64,000 nt of DNA, from contig NMRA01000052.1 in the NCBI GenBank assembly GCA_002633005.1, positions 159,968-223,967 on the forward strand, written 5' to 3'. This document shows positions 9,747 to 21,841 of this stretch, in pieces. The position numbers were made by a program, and so were the translations under genes. The DNA comes from Phoronis australis. Its lineage: Eukaryota > Phoronida > Phoronidae. Numbering within the stretch: position 1 is the first letter of the stretch; every line of letters starts with the position of its first letter. The notes under the pieces are model-generated. The model searched no databases and had not been told where the DNA came from. It saw only the letters and a list, made by a program, of their open reading frames with translations.

Positions 9747-12700
9747 CTTAAAACGGGATCAAACAATTATATTGCCATCTGAATTGTTTTTCCGTAGCTT
9801 GTCAGTTTATCTTTTTTTCAGTTGACTACTTCTTGTTGATGGTGAATTTAAATTACATTCAGTATCCTAGCTCCACTTAACACAATGAAATAAACTTGCA
9901 CTTGAATTCATAGTCAAGAACTACGCCATCTATTGAACAGTATTGGACACGAACATCATGTCAAAAATACCCGTGTTAAATTGAAACAGCTCCTTTTAAG
10001 TTAACAAGTAATAATGTACAAACCCACGTATAAACTATTGCATTATTGTCTATCTGTATAGCTTCTTATGACGTCACTGACTTGTGTTTTTGAATGCCAA
10101 TTCATCAACTTAAATCGTATGGAGCGCAAAAAAACAAATTGATGTGTAAATAAGCTGAAAATGTTTTAATTAGAAGCAGTTGGACTCAAGACCGTGAACA
10201 GTCACAGAATTCCAACATCGATACTTACCGGCGGGTGGTCGGCAGCAAACTAAAAGCGCCGAAGGTTTGTTAGAGACTGATGTGGTCACTGTATGGTCAG
10301 GACCCGTATGTATGTTTCCTATAAAGTTGATAAAGAAAAAATAATCTCATGAGACTGTGGACAATACCATACTTGTTCGTTGTCAGACCGCGTACCGATT
10401 TATCCCAATAGTGGCCTCAGTTCACGTGTAAAACAAATCTTTAGCCTATACTATTTCAACTTTTTATTGTCACAGATATTTCCCTCATAACATGCAACTT
10501 TCATTGTGTCGTGTTTTTATCACTTCCTTCTATAACCTGGCTTTGCGTGAACAAATGTGTTATGGATAAAGTTGCTGCTATGAATACGATCCCTGTCAGA
10601 AGGACTAGTTCTCATTTTTACTTTTTATTCCACTAACGATTAAAAGTGCCCTAAACCCGTTCCTTAAACGCACAGGCGGATCCAGAATTTTGAGTTGGGG
10701 AGGAGCAGGACAGAGTATTAACCAGGATTTTGCTTATCAGACATTCTCACCCCCGAATTGCCAAATGGAATTTGGGAGAATTTTAGGGAAGCCATTGCCC
10801 CCTCGCACCCCCCCAAATCCGCCACTGAAACGGGTTACAAGTTTTTCACAGTTCGTAAGTGCTTGTGGGTGTGTTTGGCACATCACGTGACTCTCGGGTG
10901 AAATTGTCTTGATGAGCCTGGTTTTGAGCAATAAAATATTGTAAACTCTTTCCAAACCCGGAATTGAAATCCCATTCAAATGTGCATATCGCCCTGTTTA
11001 GCTGGTTAAAAACTGAGAATGGAACTAGGTCTTACTTTCATGAAGCCGATTTCGTATTATTCCTTACCGTTACTAACTCAAGTCATGCGTCACTTAAAAA
11101 AAACTCTGAAGCGTTTTCTTTAGTCATTGGTAGTTTCGTTGTTCTTATTGGTAATGTAAAAGGAAACCTGCCACGGCAAGGAATTTTATACTAGACTAAT
11201 TTATGAAAGTAAAAGGACCAATTCGATTCGCCTGTCATCTAAAGAGGGCAAAATGCAGATTTAATCTAGACAGCAAACAATTTAAGACTTAAATTATAAC
11301 TCCAAGTGACGTGAGTCAAGAACTAGCTTTTGGCAGAAGGTACATGCATACTTACTTTAATTGTGTTTGATGCATATATACTTAACGGTCTAGATGGAAG
11401 TTCAGCCCGACTTAAAATCAATGACGTGTGTCCGGGACATTCCCGCCATGGCCATTTCTGTTAATTTTCCGCAAACAACACAGCAAAGAACAGCGTTCAC
11501 GTGACTTGGGGAAAACGCTAGAGCTGCGTGGTAATGCCATGTCTTGCTGCCTTTTGTGACAAAACTTCTGTCTTATCAGAGAGTATTTGTTAAAAGCGTA
11601 GTGAAGGATTTAATTTAGGTGATTAAAATTAACTAACGATCTCACCTTGTGAAATTTCCCTGTTTATACGATTGGCAGTTACCTGAAAAAGAAATTTCAT
11701 CATCAAGTGACAAATGTCGTCCTGTTAATATCCAAATCCCAAGTGTAGCGTTCCGTAGAACAAACCAACTTTTGATTTAGACCACTAGATGTCGCTATAA
11801 AATTGATCTCGGCATGTTCCTTGCACTCATGAGAAGTAATTTTTGGTCTTGCAAAGAACTGGCTATTCTCGAGCGAATTAACTGACGCATCGTGACAATT
11901 TAAGTTGTAGATGCTTGTCTCGGTCAGTAGCAAACGGACAGCTCATTCCAAGTTCAGAAGACGTACCTATTTAGACCAAGGAACAATTTGAGACCAATTT
12001 AACATCCGTAGGTGTATTAAATCAAATGTTTTTGTGACGGAAAGCGGCTTTAAAGCGGCTTTTTAAAAGATTGAAAAGATTTCAAAAATCACAACAAATT
12101 TTAACGGTAGTAGTATTCGCATGTTTAGGGGGAATGCTTTGACTCTGGTATGAATAAATGTGGCATATCCAAATAATATATGTAACGAAAAACAATGCAT
12201 TCTGTTAGCATCAGCAAAAGAGCTTGGCCTAATCGACTTGATAATTAGCATGACGATGCAGTTGTTGCGCTCAGATCACTTGATTAGGTCTAAAATGTGA
12301 AAATTTAAAGTTCGTTTGCCTTTACCCGACCGACAAAATTCTTCCGACTTTTTATTTACTGTGCTGTAACACATTTCGCCCTTTTGCTTCATTGATGACT
12401 CAGCCCAGGAATAAGTGCGTACTGGTGACTTGGTTGATTCCTTGCAAAAACGAGCAATAAAATCGTAAACGTGAGTTGTTAGTTTCTAAAGATTCTTGAA
12501 GCAGGCGTGGCTCACTGGTTGAGAAATAATAGCAAGATCGATGTATGAAGCTATAAAAAGTTTTTTTGCCTACCTACCTACCCAGTTAAAAGTAGGGTCG
12601 GGTAAGGGCAAACAAAGATATTTTTAAGACTGGCCTTATCATACTTTTGGAATTGCTCATGGGGGTACGTACACATGATTGCACAGCGATATTTTGAAAG

Positions 12701-15700
12701 TTTCCCCGATGACCGGGCTACTGGTTAAAGTCAAAGTCTTAGTATTGAAAGTTGCCCGCTCTCCCAGGCCAAATTGGCTGAGTGCCATGCATTGATTGTT
12801 GATAACCCCTGAAGTCACAATGTTCAGTTCTCTCTGAAATCGTTTCAGTTTTGCTTTAGCTGGTTGCAAACCCATTAGTTACAAACTGAAAAATTAGTCC
12901 CGAAAACCCTTGCAGAAAAGTAACGACACCGTTATTATGAAACAAAAGCAAAATTACAAACATCCAGCTGCCGCCTGTCTGCACCGGTCTTGAATAAGAT
13001 TCCTGTGCTCGCAGTAAATTACTGCGCACGCTTCGCTTTACGGATCACAACAGTATAAACCAATGCAGCTACTTGCTGCCTACATCCCAGTGACCCAATA
13101 AACACTGGGGCCTAGCTACATCTAATCGAAGTTGCATCTAACCGAAGTTACTGGACGTTGACTCGCAGAAAAACAAATAAATCACCTGGTTAGGCTACGG
13201 TAAACGATTTTTCACGTTTTACAAACATAAAAGGGTGAAAACTACAGCTACTGCGAAACGCCAACTTAAGTTGCACAACTCGCGTGCCGTTTGAACGGAA
13301 AAATTCCCCAATCGGGTTGTGCAACATTCAACAACGGCCCTGACTCTGCGACGCATGACGTCTCACAGCAACAAAGGTCTGAATATAGGCATTCACTATT
13401 TTCAATGACCTCAATTATATTAGGCCCACATTCGAGTATGGATTATTTGCATAGACCCTATTGGGCTTCCTAAGTGTTATTTTTTCGAGGAAGTCCGCTA
13501 CCAGCGGACGAGTCATAACGTACTATAAATGTACGTTGGTATCGGTTTCGGACCACTGACGCATTCTTACGTCGCGTGGGTAGACGGTTTTCCCGCTTTC
13601 TTATCGCCCACTTACCCCTTGCCTGTTGTAAAACTATGACCCCGCGTTTCAACTCACTGCTTAGCCTTTTGATAACAAAATAAAACTGTACAAAAAGTCG
13701 CTTGTCTTTAACAAGGTCACGGTAAAACTTAGCCAGTCTAACCAATTTCGGAGAAAAAATAATAATAATTATTGTAAAATTGGCTCCTTTCATTTTTAAA
13801 CCGTTGTAACGTTATTGTGAGTACTTGCAGTTTCTCAAAACATTGTCTGATGGTAGCCATGGTGGAGTACTTTATAATGTTAAAGCATTGGGTTGGTGAT
13901 ACTTCACTTTCATGAAAAAATGAAGAAATGAAATTCCACTCGTCAGTTATATTTGTGTTCCAACTTGGTGATATTTACCTAACGGTGAACGAGACTAACG
14001 TTTTTAGATCTCACTCATTGTAAAAATCTTGTGATGTTTACTATTATACTTCTGCTGTTGGAAAGTCACGCGTACTGCTTCTACCAGAAATATGAAAAAC
14101 ACCATCAAATTTCTTACCCCAAATAAACACTACTGCGCGCTCGTGCAACACAGCGCAGATGGAATTCTCAAAAGTCATGCATGTATGTTTTGATTTGCAC
14201 CGTTGGGCATCAGTCCATTTAAAAGTGTTTGTATTTTTGTATGTTTTCAACACGCACTGTCTGAATTGTAAACAATTTACCACGATTCATTCATTTAATG
14301 GTGTTTTTCAATAACCATTTCCTAACAACAGTACACCCGTAATGATCTTTTTTCGTAACAAATGTCAATAAACTTTATTCGAATTTCCGTTTCCTTTTAT
14401 CAGTTGATACTCATTGCATGAACATTATTCCAATTTTGGACAATAGATATTTATGCGTAAACACGCAACGGTAAACAAAAACAGTACGACCAGGAAAGTA
14501 CAACGATTCTCAAAACGTCGTTGTTTATGGAAAACAAACAAGATTCAAGACCCAAACCAAACGCCCTATTATTCGACCTCTTACTGCCATTTAGGGCACT
14601 CTAAAATTTTATTATCAGAAAGAGACAGTAGCATAGCTAGGCCTAACGGTATCACCCACCCGTCCTCCCTCGCCGCTCTCCTCCCCCTGGTCGTCATAAG
14701 CGTTTAGTGTCCCCTTTATTTGTGATAATCTCTACCTGCAAGTCGCCACCTAATTTTACGTCCCAGTCGTTTTTGCCGCCCTCCCCCGTAGGTTCTGCGC
14801 TCGTATTAGGTTTATGCGCGGAGCGGACCACCCTCACGTACTAAGCAAAAGCTAAGAGGTTTTCGTGACTGCTTGCTTGACACGTAGAAACAAAAATGAG
14901 TTCAGCGAGCCTATCCGTTTCAAGATTTGTTATTGGGATCTGACGCGAGCCGATATACTTTTTACATGTTACGCCGGATGTGCGATGCCCTGAATTGCAT
15001 TTGGTAGTTGTAGCGGAGACGACAAAGCTTGCTGGTCCGGAGTACGAGCAATGAGTTACACCTATTAGGAGCGACTTGAGCTCAGTGGTCTTTAGGGGCA
15101 GATCCAATATTTTGAGTTGATGGGAGCCAGGGCAGAGTATTAGCCAAAATTTTGCCCGTCAGACATTCGCACCTCGAAATGCCAAATGGAATCTGAGAGA
15201 ATTTTAGGGGGGCCATGGCCTCGTTGCCCCCCACTCCTCCCGCCCCCCTAAATCCGACACTGGTCTGTAACGTAGGGCGAAATTTCAAAATCAATGCATA
15301 ATGCATAACTCCTTTTGAAGGCAAATGCCCGCCGGCCAGTCGCTCCCGTAGGAAGGCCGTGCATGGTACTCCCATGCAAACTATCACTTGTTTAACAATT
15401 TCTACACTTCTAGCTATCACTGAGATTTAAGGGCTTTTGATGTATCTATACATGTAACAATCGACTGAAAAAAGCACTCTGGCATTTACCTTTCTCACTA
15501 TGTTCAGTAGGCTGTCGAGGGATCCTACACAGCACTCGTTGTTTTTTCTTTCAATATCCCCTTCTAAATCCAGGTCGTTGAAGGGGTCCAGTCTATAACA
15601 CGGCAAACACAGCTGTTTCCTGGTGTTTTTGTTTTTAGTCATGTTTCCCGTGCCCTGAATTGTTCCCGTTGGCACATCGGGCCTTTGAAACAGCAACAGC

Positions 15701-15993
15701 ACAACAAATGAGGCGGTGCTAAGTAACGAAAGAGTTGCTAAGACAACAGCGCAAATGGAAACTTTTCTTTGTCTGGTATGGTCTTTTTTCAGCATGCGGT
15801 GCTCGTCTATGAGCACTAGATAGTCACTTGAGCGCTGTGTATCGTTAAACTCAAATTGCAGGTTATTTGGCCAACGGTGCAGACCATTCGGGTCGAAGTG
15901 CTCGGATCGATCGTCTCGGATTTGAAGTTCGACACTGCTGTCCTCGCGCTCTGACGTCTGGTACCCATCGTCGCTCACACTGGTGGACGACAT
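9331..15993 (-). CDS. TNF ligand gene A: divergent TNF superfamily member, 4 exons, 348 aa
   Basis: Spliced model on the minus strand: 15490-15993, 11646-11682, 10229-10318, 9331-9746 (504+37+90+416 bases, 349 codons with stop). All junctions are GT-AG and phases match (0, 1, 1). The product is a type II membrane protein. It has a cytosolic tail of ~78 residues, a helix at ~79-102, a stalk with CLPC (129-132) and CC (154-155), then a TNF domain from ~198 to 348. Family hallmarks are GLYFVYAHVSF (251-261) and the C-terminal GATLSLQRGDQLYLKVS with FFGVFML at the end. Known for the family: ligands trimerise and bind TNF receptors. Oddities: the usual first-strand His-Leu is Leu-Leu (KPSALLV), a CC follows it, and the TRAIL-type cysteine of genes B and C is absent. 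The first complete ATG is at 15993; an upstream in-frame TTG was not used. It lies head-to-tail with B, about 11.4 kb away. Confidence 0.82.
9747..10228 (-). other. Gene A intron 3
   Basis: 482 bases with GT-AG ends; nothing else recognised inside. Confidence 0.6.
10229..10318 (-). CDS. Gene A exon 3: start of the TNF domain
   Basis: 90 bases, phase 1 to phase 1, between acceptor TTTATCAACTTTATAG and donor GCCG|GTAAGT. It codes NIHTGPDHTVTTSVSNKPSA and continues LLVCCRPPA. KPSALLV aligns with KPVIHLV of gene B and RPSIHLV of gene C, so it begins the TNF fold, with the conserved His lost. Confidence 0.75.
10319..11645 (-). other. Gene A intron 2
   Basis: Holds the MITE at 10673-10827 and, near 10970-11110, a dispersed repeat whose other copy lies in a gene C intron (about 41830-41975; shared words include TCGCCCTG and TTAGCTGG). 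No further exon found. Confidence 0.5.
10673..10827 (+). mobile_element. MITE, CAGTGGCGGATTTAG family, copy 1
   Basis: Starts CAGGCGGATCCAGAATTTTGAG-like and ends AAATCCGCCACTG, an imperfect terminal inverted repeat. It shares GCCAAATGGAATYTGRGAGA and a C-rich right part with copies at 15093-15262 and 26200-26358. A short AAACG-like duplication may flank it. The ends resemble non-autonomous hAT-like elements, but the target duplication is not clear enough to assign a superfamily. Confidence 0.75.
11646..11682 (-). CDS. Gene A exon 2: 37-bp micro-exon
   Basis: Acceptor TTTCTTTTTCAG and donor CAAG|GTGAGA frame exactly 37 bases, phase 0 to phase 1, coding VTANRINREISQ plus one base. The same size and phase recur in genes B (31175-31211) and C (43816-43852), which supports this very short call. 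Confidence 0.8.
11763..12045. repeat. Dispersed repeat with inverted arms
   Basis: The minus-sense block at 11763-11880 (CAGTTCTTTGCAAGACC, ending GGTCTAAATCAAAAG) and the plus-sense block at 11965-12030 (GGAACAATTTGAGACCAATT, ATTAAATCAAATG) are diverged versions of one sequence in opposite orientation. Further plus-strand copies are near 40238-40355, 53158-53265 and 59008-59070. Probably ends of an old transposon family. Confidence 0.5.
15093..15262 (+). mobile_element. MITE, CAGTGGCGGATTTAG family, copy 2
   Basis: TAGGGGCAGATCCAATATTT at the left, CCTAAATCCGACACTG at the right; the interior matches the other two copies (GCCCGTCAGACATTCGCAC). Same orientation as both other copies, inside gene A intron 1. 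Confidence 0.75.
15490..15993 (-). CDS. Gene A exon 1: cytosolic tail, TM helix, cysteine stalk
   Basis: Encodes residues 1-168. An acidic Ser-rich start (MSSTSVSDDGYQTSERED) is followed by a basic patch HTRQRK, then the hydrophobic helix SICAVVLATLSLLSTASFVV, a sequon NMT (118-120) and the CLPC/CC stalk module. The donor is AGAAAG|GTAAAT, phase 0. No TATA box is evident just upstream. Confidence 0.85.
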
Positions 15994-18900
15994 GACGGTC
16001 AAATTGGCAGGTAGACGGCTTCACTACTGTGTTGACTACGGGCCAGTGTGCTGTGTATTCTGGTCCGTCCTGGATCATAAAACACGGTGTTTATCAGTGA
16101 ACCGCCTCCCCGGGAAGATAGGCCTTAATAATTAAGAAATTGCTTTTCTTAGAAGCTCTCGAGATCGATACAGTTTTGTCCCATTTGTCGCTCACTTTTG
16201 AGAACGTTAAATTTGAAATGGTTAAGTTTCCCGAATTGAAATGTATTTGTGGTTTATTGTTAGAATCACCAAACAGCCAGTAGCAATTGCCCGATAACAA
16301 AATAGGCCGCCGGGGAAGTCCACCGCGTACACACAATTCCCTGTACATGTAACTATACAAACACAACAAAGGCAACCGAAACAGCGATCGATTCGCTGTT
16401 TGAACATATACCACGCTCGTTTTTAATTGGTCACCGATGTGATTTCAGAAAGACTTGCGTCTATTGTTTCCAATCTTCCTCTCGTTCTCAAACACGTCAG
16501 TAATACTTAGCATAGATCTTGACTACTGTGGTAAATCTTCGTTTAATAATTATGACAGTTCTTGTATTGAATTCGAACCAGCAATTCCAGATTCCTATTT
16601 ATACTTTATAGACATCGTGCCAAAATTTGATTTGTTTATAATCGGGTCACTATTTGTAATAATGGAGAATAAACATTCACATACTGTTTGGCATTAATTC
16701 GTCAACAATTCCTAATGCCAAAATGTCACAAACTGCTCGCCTTTCCGAGCTGAATCATGGAGAAACGTGAAGGTCAGATATCACCGAAACGAAGTGGTCG
16801 CTGAAATGAAACTATGCATCAAATATTTCATCTGAACTTTGCTCAAATAAACTATCCCACGGCATCTGTGCCAAAACTTAGGTGTTAGATCATCTGCTGA
16901 AGACAATGCAGTTTTATGTATCCGGCTTATGTGTCACGCACTTTTTAAAAATCGCTGTGAATTATATTACTCATAGCGTATTTCGAAAATCATGGCGTGC
17001 CAACATATTTGTAAATGTCAGTAGGACTACAACTCTTAAGTTTTTGGTCAGTGACGCACTGACACTATCAAGATATACCTAACTAATCTACAATACTTTT
17101 CCAATTTTTACCACCGCAGATTAAATAGAAATTAAGCGAAATCGAAAGAAACCCGTTCATTGTACCACTTCATGTTGCTATGATTTTCATCAGGTAAGGG
17201 ACAGGGGTGAAGAGGTGTGCTCGTTGGGGTTGCCTAGTCCAGTCCAGTTGTGAAGTACCGAGTCGACGCAGGCTACTTTATTGAGAGTAGACCTCCAATG
17301 AGAACTGCCGCGTGCTCCTCCTGTAGAAAATAAATCTTGATTTTGACCAGTTACGGTTACGAAGCTTTCCTCAACTTGTTCCGTACGGGTCAAGTTAACT
17401 TACTTGAGCTTGATCTAAAGTAATGGAAAGCTGTCAGTTTTTCAAAGGCTCAAAATTTCTTCCAATCTGAGTGGCAACATCTACATGTAGGTACGCGGTA
17501 AAACGAGAATTTTCAACGAAATTCGACTTGATGATAATTGGCAGATTTTGCGGCAATATTCATTTCTAAATTCGAGCTTGAAACTACACAATAGTATAAA
17601 TCTCAAGCACAATAGTATGAAACAAGTACATTTACTGGAATACTTTTGATAGAAGACTGGCGTCTAATTTTCTTATTTGTCCAAAAAGTGGCTTCTCTTG
17701 GCGCATAAGTCGAGTCCTTTACGCATTAGACTTACGACCCTATACTATTTGAAGCGATTCTAAGGCATTTGTGAGACAGAGCAACAATTAACATAGGATT
17801 TGCGATAATATACAAGTCTGTGTGAAGTTTAAGTGGAGACAAAAATTGAATTGTTTTGTATTGTGTTAGAGCGTGTCGTCTGAGGTGATGACGACTCACG
17901 TAGTTTTCTTTCCATTTCCTGATTCAGGACACGTATGTGTTACAAATTTACAATCGGTTTTCATTCTTTGGACTAGAAGCGGAAATTGCTATTTGCCCTG
18001 TCTGTAAGATATTGAATACTACATAGATATGGGCCGATCCCGAGGTTGATAAAAGGGCCGGGGTCTATTCGTTTTACTTGAAATTGATTTAAACATTTTC
18101 CATTCAACTTTAGTACGATCTCCACTTAAGTGTCGATTATTCCGAATTTAAGCATATTATGGTTCACGTGGATGTCTGCATAATCCTACTATGCACTTGA
18201 CCCCATCATTAGATCTATAAGTCTGAGTCTGAACTCTTAATCTCGAGATTAAGTTACTTGAAATCTCGAGTTTTCACTTCAGTTTCATAGCTAAAATCTA
18301 GGGTTCATCAAGGGCGAATTTGGGCTTCTCAGTCACTTGCGAAATTCATGTAATACTCGAACACGGAATATTAGACAATTATCTTGAGCTCGCAATAAAA
18401 GAAAACGAAAAATGTTTAAAATATCTTCTAGTTCAAAAGATGAGACACCGGGTCCTGGCTTGTCAAGTGGACCCTGAGGTCGAGTCGCGTTTCAAGATTG
18501 TGACTTGGTATTCCCAAAGGCTCGGTCTAAACTTTTGAATTAGAACTCTTCCGTTATTACATTAGTCGGTGGGTCAGATTTTGTAGGGCCTCTAGAAAAT
18601 GGTTTTTGTGAGTACTTTAGGGGGGCAATTTTATTTTGGTGTTTTTTAATTCATTTATTAGAGTGTTTTCATAATCTAAAAAGTTCCCACATATAAAGTT
18701 GCACATTTTTGAGAAATTTGAGTTTGAAGTTACCTAATAATCACCAAAGAGCTTAGTATACTTATATTTGTAAAAACAATAGTTTTGGTGACTTTTTGTA
18801 AAACAAGTAATATGGTCCCATCAGTGCCATTGTATTGAACAATATTACACTCACATTACATGTTTTACTATTGTAAATTAATTGTAACCAGCGAAATTTA

Positions 18901-19333
18901 AAAAATGTAAAGAGACACCTAGTGGCAAAAATGCAAACTAAGTCTGAATGTTAACAGGAAGTTATTCTGGCATTGTCAGGCAACAAAAATAACACAAAAC
19001 ACTTGAGACTGGGCAAAATTTGTGCCTCGATGACTAAAACATTGACTAATGGTGTAAAACACAGCTTGTTTGCATAATACACCAGAAATACCGTGTTATA
19101 GTACAAAAACAATATAGTTGAATGATCTCTGTGAATGTGCACAAACACTGTATGAAAATAATAGATTATTCTGACAGCGTTTATCAAGCAGTATGAGACA
19201 AATACATGACAATGATCAAAGTATGTACTTTCTATGACTTAATCAACAGATAAAATTAACTTTTTAATACAAAAAAGGAAATAATGTGGTTGGAGGTCTA
19301 TTTAGGGTTGACTTGTCAAAGAACTATCCAATG
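15994..19333. other. Upstream region of gene A
   Basis: Should hold the gene A promoter and 5' UTR, but I see no convincing TATA box. A GGGGAAGTCC word at 16313-16322 is only a poor match to a kappa-B site. No other gene or repeat family is recognised to 19.3 kb. Confidence 0.35.
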
Positions 19334-19552
19334 TTATGAAGTCAGTGTTGCTGATGTTACTACAGTTGTCACAGCTGCACATTTCTGTACAGCATTGCAG
19401 CACAAACTCAGTTTCCCAGCACACTTGTTCTTTTTGCACTTGCAGCGTTCATCGTTTAGTACTGTCAATGGAGATGCAGTCATTGCCATACATATTGCTC
19501 CACCGCCAAGGAGCCAACTATGGTCGATTAGAGAGGGTACAGCACTGCACAC
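19334..19552 (-). pseudogene. Relic of a transposon-type ORF with a cysteine-rich tail
   Basis: One minus frame reads ERCKCKKNKCAG. After a one-base frame change the next reads CCTEMCSCDNCSNI. Together they resemble the C-x-C...C-x-C...C-x-N tails found at the ends of some transposon-encoded proteins. The frameshift and stops show it is dead. The relic frame at 19750-19941, same strand, may be its upstream part. Confidence 0.4.
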
Positions 19553-19749
19553 TGGTGATTAGCCTGCAGGCAATGAAGGGTCAAACACTAAGTTCTTGTT
19601 TGGAGGCGGGCACTATTTGGGCAAACGTTTGATTCAAAATATGTTATAATGGGCTGTGTTAATTAGAGTCAGCAAGTGAATTACTGAACACTAGCCTCAA
19701 TTCACTTTCGTATCTCTTAGTCGGGCACAAACTACAACAGTGAGTAGCT

Positions 19750-19941
19750 TCAACAATATTTCTTAAGATTGCCTATCCAAATAACTTCATGCACACCAGC
19801 TTTCTGAAGAACAGCTTCAAAGTCTTGCTTTAGTTTTGAAAGGCAAATGACATCTCCTTGTGTAAGAAGCTTCGATTCAATGAACTCCAAACAAAACTGT
19901 AGAAAAACATCTCTGAAAACTGTGAATTCGTCACTCTTCAC
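19750..19941 (-). pseudogene. Unidentified relic frame, possibly of the same element
   Basis: 63 codons with FLQFCLEFIES, TQGDVICLSKLKQDFEAVLQ and a terminal LKKY. The pattern is similar to a helical segment seen in some mobile-element ORFs. No start or splice context. Weak assignment. Confidence 0.25.
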
Positions 19942-20887
19942 AATCGTTGTCTTTCTATTTTTTATAGCATGATGATCTGTGATACTTGGCTTCTAAGACA
20001 CAAGGTCTTTATCTTTGAATTTCATTTGCATATTCAGGGCTCAGGACTGAGCTGTTGCTTGCGATACAAGACCAACTGAAAAAAACCTGAACTGTTAACA
20101 CTAATTTAACATTCAACTATGAGTGAGTTGGCATGCAACTTTTTCAGACGGACTTATCAGGAACTGATCCACCACCAGCCTAACAAATTTACATGCCGTC
20201 TGATCTGTAGCCTAATATTTTTTTGTTGATCGTCTAATAATTAAATCAGTTGCTGCAACTGAAAATAAATCAGTTGATATACCAGTGCAGTGATTGAAAT
20301 TTATTTTTTTTAAATCAGATGCTCAAACCATAGTCAATCGATTTACACTTATGGTAATCGACGTTTGACGAAATGGACAGTGGCTTCCATCGTCCTCAAA
20401 TTTCGACGGCGACAATGGCTACTTAGGCACTTTAATTTAATTATCATTGCAGCTACCTAAGTAGTTAATGTTTACAAAAAATTGAGACTACGGCAGGGGA
20501 TGACGGCCACTTGGGCATGTTGTTTGCAACCATCTACTCCATTTAACCTTCTCAAAAATTTTTTACTTAAAGTGCTTTAAAATCACACCCACAGTACAAC
20601 GCCATAGAATTATCCCTTAGCGCAAGCAGTGTCAATGTGGCAACTGATTGGAGTGTTCGAAAAACAGGATTGCAGGAGTATTTGTTTAAACTGGGAACAA
20701 ATGAAAACATTAACGACCTCCTCCGAGGCATCTCTCTACGCGGTACTTCTAAACTTATAGGAACATAATTTGCCGAAAAGTATCCGGCATATGGAGTACC
20801 TATTACATCGGTCTCAAACTGTTCCTCGATAGAAATGCGTATAGATTGTGGGCTAGTAAGGAGCATACAAACCGTCATGCGTGAGAC
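19942..20887. other. Non-coding stretch, nothing recognised
   Basis: AT-rich; a minus frame at 20567-20878 (103 codons) has no recognised motif. Its upstream end adjoins the MITE arm at 20888. Confidence 0.3.
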
Positions 20888-21050
20888 CCGGCCAGCATCC
20901 CGTTCAGTAATGCTGGGAACTCGCTAAAAAGCAAAACTTCGCGAGATTGCGTGAGATATTGCCGTGTATTTTAAAGGAGAACACGTGACTTTGGCTAGAT
21001 TTAGCTAGGTCCTAGCGTAGGTCCTGGCGTTACTGAACGCACTCCAGGTT
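20888..21050 (-). mobile_element. MITE, GTTCAGTAACGCTAGG family, copy 1
   Basis: Both ends carry the inverted repeat GTTCAGTAAYGCYRGG, and the interior has GAACACGTGACTTTGG and CGAGATTGCGTGAGATATTG. It is in the opposite orientation to the copies at 21524-21673 and 39702-39840. Confidence 0.7.
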
Positions 21051-21124
21051 CTGCAGGTTGTTGACTTGCCATGTCTTATATTTGGAGCATGATCTCAAGC
21101 GTTAACATGACCACCAGTGTAAGA

Positions 21125-21480
21125 CCAAAAGTCACTTCTCATTCACAGTACACGAAACTCAGTTTTGGTCCGAATTTTTCATCCAGTTCTCTGAAACAAA
21201 ATGTTCTCTAACCCTGGGCAACCCTCAAAATTTTGGAGGAAAATTTGAAAACTCCTTTCAAAGCCTGCTAAACTGACAAGCGTGACATACGCTTTTAGCG
21301 ATTTACAACGTAACTGTAGGAAAAGAATACAACCAACTGAAGGATTATAACATCCAATCTGTGAGATAAGGAGTATGAGTTTTTAGTTGATTTTTACCTT
21401 AAATTTCCAAGATTGACCCCATTGGTGCATTAGCACGTGACAGAACGAGTCTCGATTGAAATCATCAATGACCAACAATT
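21125..21480 (+). repeat. Dispersed repeat segment (copy 1)
   Basis: Matches about 30640-30935 in gene B intron 1 over most of its length. Shared blocks include ACGCTTTTAGCGA, GGAGTATGAGTTTTTAGTTG and GTCCGAA-type words in the same order. It lies between two inverted MITE copies here, but not at the other site, so it is an independent repeat or an old duplication. Confidence 0.55.
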
Positions 21481-21523
21481 TTATAGCGGCAAACGGTCAA
21501 ATCAAAGTTACTTTCTTTGACGG

Positions 21524-21673
21524 AGCCTGGCGTGCGTTCAGTAGACGCTAGGACCTAGCTAAAACCTAGTCAAAGTCACGTGTTCTCATTTGAAATGCAC
21601 GACAATATCTCACGTAATCTCGCTAAGTCTTGCTATTTAGCGAGGTCCTAGCGTTACTGAACGGGAGGCTGGG
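21524..21673 (+). mobile_element. MITE, GTTCAGTAACGCTAGG family, copy 2
   Basis: Ends CGTTCAGTAGACGCTAGG and CCTAGCGTTACTGAACG. The interior mirrors copy 1 (CAAAGTCACGTGTTCTC). With copy 1 it forms an inverted pair around 21051-21523. Confidence 0.7.
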
Positions 21674-21841
21674 TTTATGGCCGCTTGAAAACTTATCATA
21701 TGTCAAAGCAATTAGACTTCACTACTGCTAATTATTGTAAATTGCTTGTATGACAAACTTTTGTAAGTGTGAAGTGACTATACAAGTACTCAGGCACAAG
21801 TCGGTGGGATTTGTTCAGTTAGAAGTACCGTGCATAGAGAA

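Larger units (their letters stand above)
11683..15489 (-). other. Gene A intron 1
   Basis: 3.8 kb. It contains the dispersed repeat described at 11763-12045 and MITE copy 2 at 15093-15262. Small frames (such as 13470-13793 and 14841-15107 on minus) have no recognised motif or splice support. Confidence 0.5.

Noticed and set aside
16313-16322. Kappa-B site upstream of gene A (GGGGAAGTCC)
   Set aside because: A mismatch at a core pyrimidine position and no supporting cluster; such words occur by chance.
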